From Granulosicoccus sp947495035 (GTDB lineage: Bacteria; Pseudomonadota; Gammaproteobacteria; Granulosicoccales; Granulosicoccaceae): 64,000 nucleotides of DNA. The translations under genes and the position numbers were made by a program. Under the pieces are notes generated by a model that had not been told where the DNA came from, ran no database searches, and was given only the letters and a program-made list of their open reading frames with translations. Shown piece by piece: positions 36,529-44,560 of the stretch (position 1 is its first letter; every line of letters starts with the position of its first letter). Where the stretch lies: the NCBI RefSeq assembly GCF_050589605.1, contig NZ_JBNGOO010000010.1; one strand, given 5' to 3'.

Positions 36529-37859
36529 GCGAATTCCCTGCTCGACAGTGACTGGCGCGGGCTGAGCAGGTTCTGCACTGCCAGCAAGGCATGCGTAATG
36601 GCCTGACTGCCTGGCGCTGCCTCATACAGCTGCCGTAGATGCAGGCTGTCTTCGCGCAGCGCATGACCTTCAACATCACAGCCCGTCGTCTGCTCCCAGG
36701 CAGGTCGGTTCTGCTCAGCCAGAGCCTGTTGAAATCGCCGGCACTCCGGAGCGCTTTCGCGATTCTTGGAGATCTCGTCCCTGAGCAGCAGTGATGCTCG
36801 AGCCGCGAGGCTCATGCCCAGCCCTGCATAAGGATCGAGTGTGCAAGCCGAGTCACCCAGGGCAACCAGACCATTCGGCCAGAACGCCGACTCTTCATGA
36901 TGTCGCCAGCGATTGATCGAAGGCGACAGGCGGTGTACCGGCGATACCGGTGTGGCTCGCTGCAGCATGCCGCTGAGCTGGCACTCGTTGAACCGGGCGA
37001 CCAGTTCCCTCAATGCGGCTGGCGTTCTGGGCAGGGATTCCCGCGTCGGGTCCACCAGGACAAGCCCCCAGCGATCATGTTCTGCTCGCAGCATCATCAG
37101 CGATCGCCAGGCATTGCACGGGTCCGGCGCCAACGCCAGACAGTGCCAATCGGGTGCCTCCTCGGGATCGATATGAAACCAGCAGGACACCTGACGACGA
37201 CCGGGTGACACGACTGTTTCACGAACAGGTACTACGGACCCATGAGCGGACGAATCGGGACTGTCGGTGCCTGCCGCGACATTCGCCCCTTGCGCCAGCC
37301 ATTGAGGCAGACGTGATGCAGCCCCGCTGGCATCGACCACCAGATCGGCCTCGATCAGATCGCACTGAGCGGTGGCAGGCTGCTGCAGCCACACACCCTT
37401 GACTGCCTGCCGAGAGCGATCATGGGCCAGACCCCGCACCTCTTGTCGGGTATACAGGCTGATGCCCGGAGCGGAACCGATCCGCAGTCGCAGCATGTGT
37501 TCCAGCAGGGAGCGAGAACAGGCATACAATGTGATGCCAGAGCAGGAACGTGGCAAGCAACCGGCAGACAGACGCATCACCGCATCTCTCGAGGCATCGA
37601 ACGGCACAGCTCCCAGAGACTGCAGCTGCGCGCGCCAGCCGGGCAGCAGTTCGTCCATCGCACTGGCGCCAGCTGCCATCATCACGTGCAGACAGCGACT
37701 CTGTGGAGCACTCGGGCGCATGGCAGGGCTGCCTTCGGTCTGCAAGTCCGGATACTCACCGCGTTCCAGCACACTGATACGCTGAAACTGCCCTTCCAGG
37801 GCAAGCGCCGCCAGCAATCCGCCGATACCGCCACCAATGATGAGTGCGTGCTGCCTCAC
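36525..37859 (-). CDS. FAD-dependent monooxygenase/oxidoreductase
   Basis: A 444-residue flavoprotein of the p-hydroxybenzoate hydroxylase-type superfamily. GxGxxG is seen as IIGGGIGGLLAALAL near the N terminus, followed by an acidic residue in SVLERGE; DLVVDASGAASRLPQW is the middle DG-like motif; and VALGDSACTLDPYAGLGMSLA is the C-terminal FAD motif. It starts at GTG, overlapping the preceding gene by four bases, and ends overlapping the halogenase gene. Its substrate could be the modified peptide or a precursor molecule; this is inference from location. Confidence 0.82.
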   Translation of the reverse strand: MRQHALIIGGGIGGLLAALALEGQFQRISVLERGEYPDLQTEGSPAMRPSAPQSRCLHVMMAAGASAMDELLPGWRAQLQSLGAVPFDASRDAVMRLSAGCLPRSCSGITLYACSRSLLEHMLRLRIGSAPGISLYTRQEVRGLAHDRSRQAVKGVWLQQPATAQCDLIEADLVVDASGAASRLPQWLAQGANVAAGTDSPDSSAHGSVVPVRETVVSPGRRQVSCWFHIDPEEAPDWHCLALAPDPCNAWRSLMMLRAEHDRWGLVLVDPTRESLPRTPAALRELVARFNECQLSGMLQRATPVSPVHRLSPSINRWRHHEESAFWPNGLVALGDSACTLDPYAGLGMSLAARASLLLRDEISKNRESAPECRRFQQALAEQNRPAWEQTTGCDVEGHALREDSLHLRQLYEAAPGSQAITHALLAVQNLLSPRQSLSSREFA

Positions 37860-38434
37860 GCCGGCTCCGATGCCTTCTCGTGTTCCCGGGCGATCGCCTC
37901 CGACGCCTTTCCCACCCCCGGCATGCTCCGATAGTGTTGAGGTACATCATAGGATATCCGGGTGAATGTCTGAGCCACCACGGCACTGATGCCGGTATCA
38001 CCGTCCTTGACATAAGGTCCGATGATGTGTCGCTCATTGGGGCTGTGAAAATACTGATTGTTGTAGTAATGGCCACCTTCGAGTGCCAGATCGAACAGGT
38101 AGGTGCCGGGTATGCTCTCTACTCCGGAGACTGCCGGTCGGGTCTTGACCGATTGACATGACTTGCCATCGACCAGCAGGTCGAAGTCGCGAATGACCAC
38201 CACGTTCCGAAGATCGGATCTGGCAGGATGCGCCAGAACCTCATCCAGATTCCCCAGATCATTCTGCCAGTAATGCAACAGCTTGCCCGGCGTCTTCCAG
38301 TAGATGGCACACAGACTCGGGCCGGTATACAGGTACTGACCCTTTTCGTCATACATGATGGAATGCCCTGTCCAGACTCCCACCATGATGTCGAACGGAA
38401 TCGAAAAACCGGTATTGGCGTTGCTGACACTCAT
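37856..38434 (-). CDS. Unknown protein of the TOMM operon, possibly lipocalin-like
   Basis: A 192-residue soluble protein with no family I can name. It starts with a GVWTGHSIMYDEKGQYLYTG segment, similar in style to the first strands of lipocalin/nitrobindin-like beta-barrels (G-x-W motif), and is rich in aromatic residues (HYWQND, GGHYYNNQYFHSPNE). No signal peptide, no Cys pair. The ATG has AGAGGA upstream; the gene lies 30 bases after the YcaO gene and overlaps the monooxygenase gene by four bases. A binding or tailoring role for the peptide product or a haem/flavin cofactor is speculative. Confidence 0.6.
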   Translation of the reverse strand: MSVSNANTGFSIPFDIMVGVWTGHSIMYDEKGQYLYTGPSLCAIYWKTPGKLLHYWQNDLGNLDEVLAHPARSDLRNVVVIRDFDLLVDGKSCQSVKTRPAVSGVESIPGTYLFDLALEGGHYYNNQYFHSPNERHIIGPYVKDGDTGISAVVAQTFTRISYDVPQHYRSMPGVGKASEAIAREHEKASEPA

Positions 38435-38464
38435 CTGCGTATCCTCTGCTGCCGCAGGCAGCGG

Positions 38465-40756
38465 TTAGAACTGAATGACAAACGGATTCAACTGATTCTC
38501 CGTCAGGGGTTCGCGCAACCAGCCCTGTTGAACCGGCACATCGTAGAGACGTCCTTCTGCGAAACGCGCCCAGAAATGCCGTAGCCCGGGGACCACGATT
38601 CTTGTCACGGGCAATCCGACATCGGGCCGGGTCTGGTCCAGCACCAGTGTGTCCAGACCATGGTGCGCCAGTGCATCCACACAGGTCCGGAGATCCCGAG
38701 AGAGATCACCGGACGCCAGATTCTCATGCGGCCTGCAGCCTGGCGATCGCACGCTCGATGCTCGAGGCATTCCAAGATAGGGGTTCTCATCAAGCCGAAC
38801 GGTTTGCCACCAGTGAATTGCTTCGTCCGTGCCAAGGTACTCTTGTGAAGACGCCTCGCCTGCCGCCATCGGTACGGCTTCCAGTGACTGATTGAGTTCG
38901 GTCAGGGAGCGTAGCAGTGCGATTTCCGGGTCGAGATGGCAACCGAAACCGTAGATGATGTCCTCTTGCGGCTTGTCGGTGCGTCGGGACAATGCCGCGT
39001 AGACGGGAATACCGATATCGCTGGTGACATCCAGAACCCACAAGTCCCGTCCCAGGCTCTGATAGTGTTTCTGAAGTTCGCGACCATATTCATCTTTCAA
39101 GGCCTGCAGATCCACTGCTGGCCTTTCGATGCGGTTGTACCACCAGATGGCCACGGCATCACGCTCGATCAATTCGAGAACCCCTTGCAGCATGGCCTCC
39201 TCGAGCACCGCTCCCGCCGCACAACCGTTGGAATCGGCCCGCGCAAACAAGGAGTCACTACTGCGGTAGCCAAAGTAGCAGTATGATGTCGGCAGAAAGC
39301 GGCGGCGCCCTGTCGTCAGTGACCACAGCGGACTCCAGTCGATCTGCGCACTGCTGTCAAATGGCTCTGGCACCCAGTGTGCCTTGTGTTGCCGTTGATT
39401 GTGCAACTGCCTGTTCCGATATTGTTCCTGGCTGTAGCCCATGCAGACATTCGGATGGATGGCCTCGCCGGCCAGCGCATCGAAGCTGGCTCGCTGCCGG
39501 ACCTCGGTACCATCGAACACACCGCTGTAGCGCTCCAGAGACTCGCCGACTGCGCTGGCCCTGGCCTGGGCTGCATGCTTGCCCTTGCCGCCAGAACGGC
39601 GACGCAGTCCTTCGTACAGCATGAAGTCGCCATCGTGCATGTCGTTGAAATTGTGATCGGCAGAGTAGGTGGGAGTCATCCAGTGATCTACCGGCGTCGT
39701 CGGCCCGGACCGACGGCCCACTTCCAGATTGCCGACAATGCCGGTGATGGGACTGACATGGTGTTCCAGCTGTGCGGCCATGGCTTCCGCGCTCATGACA
39801 CGATAACCACCGCCGTCCAGTTTGCTCACCTTGCGCTGCGAACGAATGCGCGGCATGGCGTCTTCGCGATCGAGATCTGCCAAACCATTTCCACAAGCCT
39901 GACACTGAGGCCGGCGTACCAGGATGTGATGCCGGCGCTCCAGCGTCAGAAGGTTCGTGCTCACCACACGATCGAGCAGCGCGGAATGATCCGTTGCCAA
40001 CCAGCGCGTCACCTCGGCGGCAACTTCCAGCAATTGCGCGAGCAGTGAGGAATTCAGGCCCGCGGCAGGTGCGCCCGGCGGCGTTTCCGCTGCAGCCCCG
40101 AGGTAACAGTCCACTCGCCGATGCCAGCGCAGGCGCTGTGCCAGGCACTGCCAGCAGGCAGACCGGCCAGGCATGAAGGCAGGTCCCATCCAGGACTGCA
40201 GTCCGCGCGGCTTGACCAGGATCCAGGAATGTCCGCTCTCCAGCGATTGGGCGTTCCAGCTCTGCAATTCAGGGTGCAGATAATCATCGGTGATCACGAT
40301 GCTGCAATCGGCATCCTGCTGCACGGTGATGCCCTCCTCTGCCAGGCATTCCGTCAGGATGGAGACCGTGGCAGGGTCCATCGTGGTGCCGATCAATCGA
40401 ATCGAGAGGCTGGACTGCTGCAGATTGTGTAGTGCCCGGGATGGCGCTGTGCCTGACAATTCCCAGAAGGCTCTGTTCGCTGCCTCCAGAACGGTGGCAT
40501 CCTCCGCCAGATAACCACCCTTGCGAAGTCGATCCAGCGCGCCCAGTACATCGCGGGCTGCATGGGTATCAGCCAGCTTGCTGAAAATGGACTCGACCGG
40601 GTGATTGCCATTGAGCATGGGGGCCAGTGCCTTGAATATGCGCTCGGGCATCCATGCGTACCGACCTTCACAAAGAAGAAACAGACCATCGTCCGGATCG
40701 ACGATGGCGTTTACACTGGACTTGAAGCGGGGGTAGGCGGTCGCCTCGGCATCCAC
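38465..40756 (-). CDS. TOMM cyclodehydratase: fused E1-like leader-binding domain and YcaO
   Basis: A 763-residue fusion. The N-terminal part (about 1-320) resembles the E1-like partner that binds the leader through a winged-helix RRE; it holds four zinc-type cysteines as CWQC (201-204) and CQAC (285-288). The YcaO domain (about 330-763) has the ATP/Mg signature SGGKGKHAAQARASAVGESLERYS (within 388-411) and EEAMLQGVLELIERDAVAIWW. YcaO enzymes activate backbone amides with ATP to turn Cys, Ser or Thr into azolines. The C terminus ends NPFVIQF; the classical PxPxP is absent, as expected only in part of the family. Start is GTG, 16 bases after the precursor stop. Confidence 0.92.
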   Translation of the reverse strand: MDAEATAYPRFKSSVNAIVDPDDGLFLLCEGRYAWMPERIFKALAPMLNGNHPVESIFSKLADTHAARDVLGALDRLRKGGYLAEDATVLEAANRAFWELSGTAPSRALHNLQQSSLSIRLIGTTMDPATVSILTECLAEEGITVQQDADCSIVITDDYLHPELQSWNAQSLESGHSWILVKPRGLQSWMGPAFMPGRSACWQCLAQRLRWHRRVDCYLGAAAETPPGAPAAGLNSSLLAQLLEVAAEVTRWLATDHSALLDRVVSTNLLTLERRHHILVRRPQCQACGNGLADLDREDAMPRIRSQRKVSKLDGGGYRVMSAEAMAAQLEHHVSPITGIVGNLEVGRRSGPTTPVDHWMTPTYSADHNFNDMHDGDFMLYEGLRRRSGGKGKHAAQARASAVGESLERYSGVFDGTEVRQRASFDALAGEAIHPNVCMGYSQEQYRNRQLHNQRQHKAHWVPEPFDSSAQIDWSPLWSLTTGRRRFLPTSYCYFGYRSSDSLFARADSNGCAAGAVLEEAMLQGVLELIERDAVAIWWYNRIERPAVDLQALKDEYGRELQKHYQSLGRDLWVLDVTSDIGIPVYAALSRRTDKPQEDIIYGFGCHLDPEIALLRSLTELNQSLEAVPMAAGEASSQEYLGTDEAIHWWQTVRLDENPYLGMPRASSVRSPGCRPHENLASGDLSRDLRTCVDALAHHGLDTLVLDQTRPDVGLPVTRIVVPGLRHFWARFAEGRLYDVPVQQGWLREPLTENQLNPFVIQF

Positions 40757-40772
40757 GTGTACGTATCAGCAA

Positions 40773-40997
40773 CTAGCAGCAGGCGGGCGGAATCTTGTGG
40801 TGCTTGTGCAGGTCTTCATCCTCGACGCCCTCTGGTCGAGGCCCGATGTCGACAACCTTGTCGAACTCGTTACCCGTCTGCTCGCCATATTGCGCCAGAG
40901 CAGCGGATGGATCGCTCTCCAGCAGGGCCCTGAATTCCGGCTCCTTCCATGCTTTTGCATGGATGTGACTCCATTGTTCCCTGGTCGGTGCAGCCAT
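40773..40997 (-). CDS. TOMM/RiPP precursor peptide with nitrile-hydratase-like (NHLP) leader
   Basis: A 74-residue peptide. The leader (residues 1-40) carries the NHLP pattern: W9...AKAWKEPEFRALLESDPSAAL...YG, which resembles the nitrile hydratase alpha subunit. The rest is FDKVVDIGPRPEGVEDED followed by a basic, His-rich tail LHKHHKIPPACC. The only Cys residues are the last two, and there is no Ser or Thr in the final 25 residues, so heterocyclisation can only involve these two Cys. AGGAG stands eight bases before the ATG. It lies directly upstream of the cyclodehydratase gene in the same orientation. A 286-base leader region precedes it. Confidence 0.88.
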   Translation of the reverse strand: MAAPTREQWSHIHAKAWKEPEFRALLESDPSAALAQYGEQTGNEFDKVVDIGPRPEGVEDEDLHKHHKIPPACC

Positions 40998-41283
40998 GTT
41001 TCTTACTCCTGTACAACGCTGAGTGAGACCGTCATCGGCATGAACATTCTGACGATACGGCTTGTCTTCTTGCTCTCGACCCGAACCACCTGGCGGCAAG
41101 CCGAGTCGGCTTTCCGTGCGCACAGTCTCACAAGGCAAGTGAAAAACCTGCGACAGTGCCGAGTCAGAATGACACGCAATGTGACCGAATTGTATTATTC
41201 AGGATGAAAACGATGCTTTTGTATAGGAATGGGCGCCCGCATGACCAGTTCTGGCAACCGTGCGGCCGACACCACCCTTCCCA

Positions 41284-42612
41284 TCAGTGCCTTGCCTGCA
41301 CTATAAATCGAGTGCTATCGCCCCTGACGGGCTGCACAATGAATCTGTCGGCAACCAGCAGGATAATCCGCGCCATCTGCTGCATGGCCAGGTGGCTGGC
41401 AATGCAACTGCGTGGCCCCATGCCGAATGGCAGATAGGGCGCAGCACTTCCGGACACTGCCTGCAGAGGCTTGCCGCCCTGCGACTGCGTCGCCATCGGG
41501 TCCTTGTCATTCCCGAGAAAACGCGCGGGAATGAACTGCTCCGGCTGTGCAAAATAACGCGAATCACGATGCAGCAACTGCGGGCTCACCAGAACCAGCA
41601 TCTGTCGATCCAGCGCATGGCCGCGCAGTTCGAAGGCCGACGTGACTTCACGAAACAGAAGTGGTGCCGGTGGATGAAGCCGCAGGCTCTCCTTCAGCAT
41701 GGCAAGGCAGTGAGGCCCATGCCTTGCAACTGCGTCTCCGCAGGAAGCGGAGGAAAAACGCCTGGCCTCAGCCAGCAATATTTCGCGCCCCACGTGGTTC
41801 GATACTTCTCGCCAGAAAGCCATCAGACTGGCTGGAATCGTCAGATGCCCGGCGTACAGCATCTGCATGATTTCGCCAATGAGTGCCTCACGCCCCCATC
41901 CCGGCTCAGTCGTTTCCCTGCCAGCCAGCAACAAAGACAACAGATCACCCCGTGTCTCACCACTGCACAGTCTTTCATCCACGATGCATACAATTGCATC
42001 CATGTTCGAGGGTGCCCTTGGCCGTACTTGCCACAAGGGGGCTGACGGATCACCGCCATCAATGCTTCTGCGATCCTCGCCCAGGGCCTGTGTGCGTGAC
42101 ACCAGCCCGGAACGTTCATGGCAATCCGGCATACCTTCGATATCGGCATCCAGCACTGTCCTCAGTGCTATGCGGGCAACCAGCAATCGCAGTTCCTGCC
42201 GCAGGTCCAGCACCGCATCATTACGCCAGGTATCCAGCATCTGTGTTGTACACTGAGTCACCGATACTGCGGCTGCCGACACCATGGCTGATGTGAAACA
42301 GGGGCGCAGAGCCTGTCGTCGTCTGCGCCATGACTCGGCCTCGAGCGATGTCAGACCATCTCCCCAGTCTGCGCGATGGGACTCACTGACGAACTCGGGC
42401 TTGCAGAGATGCGTTTCCTGTCGTTTCAGAAGTTCACGGACCTCCGGCGCACCGTTGACCAGAACGCAAGCCGAGTCCCCCAGATGAAAGCCGACAACGT
42501 CCCCATAAGCCCTGGCAAGATCCGACAGGAAGGTGAAGGCATCCGCTTGCCACAGACGATAATTGAAAGCACCGGCATCGTCTCCGACAGGGCCCGGCAA
42601 ACCGCGCGTCAT
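41284..42612 (-). CDS. Cytochrome P450
   Basis: About 442 residues from the chosen ATG (MTRGLPGPVGD); the frame runs 49 codons further, but this overlaps the divergent dehydrogenase gene. The haem-ligand motif is FGMGPRSCIASHLA (Cys about 403), and the K-helix ExxR is ESLRLHPP. The I-helix reads AGHLTIPASL: the usual acid before Thr is replaced by Leu, which can alter oxygen activation. It is on the same strand as the TOMM operon, 286 bases upstream of the precursor gene, and is divergent from the azoline dehydrogenase gene across about 59 bases. It is a likely tailoring oxidase of the RiPP. Confidence 0.88.
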   Translation of the reverse strand: MTRGLPGPVGDDAGAFNYRLWQADAFTFLSDLARAYGDVVGFHLGDSACVLVNGAPEVRELLKRQETHLCKPEFVSESHRADWGDGLTSLEAESWRRRRQALRPCFTSAMVSAAAVSVTQCTTQMLDTWRNDAVLDLRQELRLLVARIALRTVLDADIEGMPDCHERSGLVSRTQALGEDRRSIDGGDPSAPLWQVRPRAPSNMDAIVCIVDERLCSGETRGDLLSLLLAGRETTEPGWGREALIGEIMQMLYAGHLTIPASLMAFWREVSNHVGREILLAEARRFSSASCGDAVARHGPHCLAMLKESLRLHPPAPLLFREVTSAFELRGHALDRQMLVLVSPQLLHRDSRYFAQPEQFIPARFLGNDKDPMATQSQGGKPLQAVSGSAAPYLPFGMGPRSCIASHLAMQQMARIILLVADRFIVQPVRGDSTRFIVQARH

Positions 42613-42671
42613 GCGCTCTGCCCGAAACGTCGCGCAAGGTATCGCCCGCTGCGTGTCGAGTTCAGCGAGAC

Positions 42672-44021
42672 ATGAGCACCTCGACACTGTGCTGGCAATA
42701 CTCCCTGACACGGGATATTGCGAGCCGCGAGGATGCGCACGGTATTGTTCTGCAAACAAGCGCAGGCCAACACCGCGTGGCCACCGGGGGCAACACGCAC
42801 ATACGAGATCTGCTCGTCGACGAGCGCATCAGCGAAGAGCAACTTCAATCGGTACTGTCGGCTGGCGGCGATGCCGGAAGTGCGGCCTCGATACTCTATC
42901 AGCTGGACCGCCTCGGAGCGCTCGACAGGCACCTGAGTGAATCCGACCGGCAGCTTGCCAGCTGCCTGGCGCTGCGAGCGGCGCCGTCGCCATGGCCGCA
43001 GTGCCTGCCCGAGGGCAGATTGAGGCTTTCGCGCTACACGATCGCGCATCGCACCGGAGGTTGCCTGTGTCTGGAAAATCCCGGGCAATGGGCCAACCTG
43101 GAGCTGCATGACAGAGCGCTGTCCGGTCTGCTGCATGACCTGTCGGTCGGCCTGAGCGCTCAGCAGATCATCACCCGGATGCAGGACCTTTCCGCACAGG
43201 CCATGCAAGCCATCCTCAGACTGTTCGACTGGTGCGGCCTGCTGCATGCCGCACAGGAACCCCCCGGGGCGGCTCACGAGCGCTTGTTTCATACACGAAC
43301 CCGCGCCGGCTATACACAGCGTTTCCCCGGCCGATCCACAACGGCGGGCCCGACACCATTCCGCTCGGACACGCTCGATGAACGCCTCGAGAGTGCCCCG
43401 ATCACCAGGCTTGACAGGCCCGCCAGGAAATCTTGCAACAAGGCCACTACGGACTACGCCACGGTCATCAGCCAGCGCCGTTCCATCCGAGAGCAAGGTA
43501 AGGCTCCCATCACCAGCGGCTGCCTGGCAGAGTTTCTGTTTCGCACGGTCGGCGAGCAACAGGGTCGACGCAATTACCCCAGTGGTGGCAGCTGCTATTC
43601 GATCAAGACCTATGTGGCCATACGCCAATGCCGGGGCATTCGGGCAGGTCTTTACCTGTACGAACCGTTTCGTCATGAACTTGTGAGCATCGCACACCCC
43701 GGCACCTCACTGACGCGCCTGCTGGCAGGAGCTGCGCGTACCGCAGATATCACCATACCACCTCAGGTACTGCTGGTGCTTGCCTGTGATTTCTCGCTGG
43801 TGCACGGCAGGTACCCGGAACTGGGCTATGCGCTGGCGCTGAAGGAAGTCGGAGCAATCTACCAGCTGGCCATGTCGAACGCAGCCGCCATGGAGCTTGC
43901 CAGTTGCCCGCTCGGCTGTGGTGACTCCCTGTTGTTCAGCGAACTGCTGGGGGTCGACTCGCAGATCGAGACGTCCATTGGCGAGCTGATGCTCGGGTCG
44001 ATGCCAGACCATCGGGACTGA
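42672..44021 (+). CDS. SagB/McbC-type azoline dehydrogenase
   Basis: A 449-residue protein. The C-terminal nitroreductase-like FMN domain (about 250-449) has VISQRRSIREQG (FMN-phosphate Arg context), YPSGGSCYSIKTYV and SNAAAMELASCPLG, all SagB-family features. The N-terminal 240 residues form an additional helical region typical of TOMM oxidases. It should oxidise thiazolines/oxazolines made by the YcaO protein to azoles. It is the only TOMM gene on the plus strand, facing the cyclic-nucleotide-binding gene with a gap of 14 bases. Confidence 0.88.
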   Translation: MSTSTLCWQYSLTRDIASREDAHGIVLQTSAGQHRVATGGNTHIRDLLVDERISEEQLQSVLSAGGDAGSAASILYQLDRLGALDRHLSESDRQLASCLALRAAPSPWPQCLPEGRLRLSRYTIAHRTGGCLCLENPGQWANLELHDRALSGLLHDLSVGLSAQQIITRMQDLSAQAMQAILRLFDWCGLLHAAQEPPGAAHERLFHTRTRAGYTQRFPGRSTTAGPTPFRSDTLDERLESAPITRLDRPARKSCNKATTDYATVISQRRSIREQGKAPITSGCLAEFLFRTVGEQQGRRNYPSGGSCYSIKTYVAIRQCRGIRAGLYLYEPFRHELVSIAHPGTSLTRLLAGAARTADITIPPQVLLVLACDFSLVHGRYPELGYALALKEVGAIYQLAMSNAAAMELASCPLGCGDSLLFSELLGVDSQIETSIGELMLGSMPDHRD

Positions 44022-44035
44022 GCCTGGCGTCTGTG

Positions 44036-44494
44036 TCAGGGTTTCATCCGGTCCCTGGACAACGCTTCCACCTGATTGCGCAGATTGACCAGGCGGGCAG
44101 ACAACAGTCTCATCATCGACAGAGCCGTTTGCGGATCATTGATGACCGTGCTGATGAACAGATCGCTTTCGAAACCGATCACTTCGCAATCGGTGGTAGC
44201 ACGAATGGAGGCATTGCGCGGTTCACCGGTTATGACGGCCATCTCACCCACCAGCTCGCCACTGCCTTGCAGGGCAATGGATATCTCGCCGCTGCTGGAG
44301 TCCACCAGCACCGCGCATTCGCCGTGCACGATGGCAAACACGTTATCCGAGTTGTCTCCCTGATGGAACAGATACTCCCCAGCCTTCAGCTGATAGCGTT
44401 GGCTGACGAAGATCAGACGCTTGAGCTGAATGGGATCGAGACTTTCAAAAAGCTCGATGCTTCTGAGAAGTTCATATTCGTCATCAATACTCAT
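44036..44494 (-). CDS. Stand-alone cyclic-nucleotide-binding (Crp-like) domain protein
   Basis: A 152-residue protein composed of a single cNMP-binding beta-barrel: GDNSDNVFAIVHGECAVLV, the phosphate-binding region GSGELVGEMAVITGEPRNASIRA (GE...R-x-A), and C-terminal helices. No DNA-binding helix-turn-helix follows, so it is not a transcription factor of the Crp type. The domain closely matches in style the C-terminal domain of the ABC protein just upstream (66-base gap, same strand), suggesting a duplicated module and a shared cyclic nucleotide. Confidence 0.85.
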   Translation of the reverse strand: MSIDDEYELLRSIELFESLDPIQLKRLIFVSQRYQLKAGEYLFHQGDNSDNVFAIVHGECAVLVDSSSGEISIALQGSGELVGEMAVITGEPRNASIRATTDCEVIGFESDLFISTVINDPQTALSMMRLLSARLVNLRNQVEALSRDRMKP

Positions 44495-44560
44495 GGCAAT
44501 ACCCTGCTGTTGTCGACTTGCTGCCCGGTGTCACCCGGTTATCTGTACCTCGACGGTCTG

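Noticed and set aside
40773..40997. Precursor ORF as a nitrile hydratase subunit or a random small ORF
   Set aside because: It has only the leader-type segment of the alpha subunit and no metal-binding claw motif; the ribosome-binding site, NHLP pattern and position before YcaO favour a RiPP precursor.
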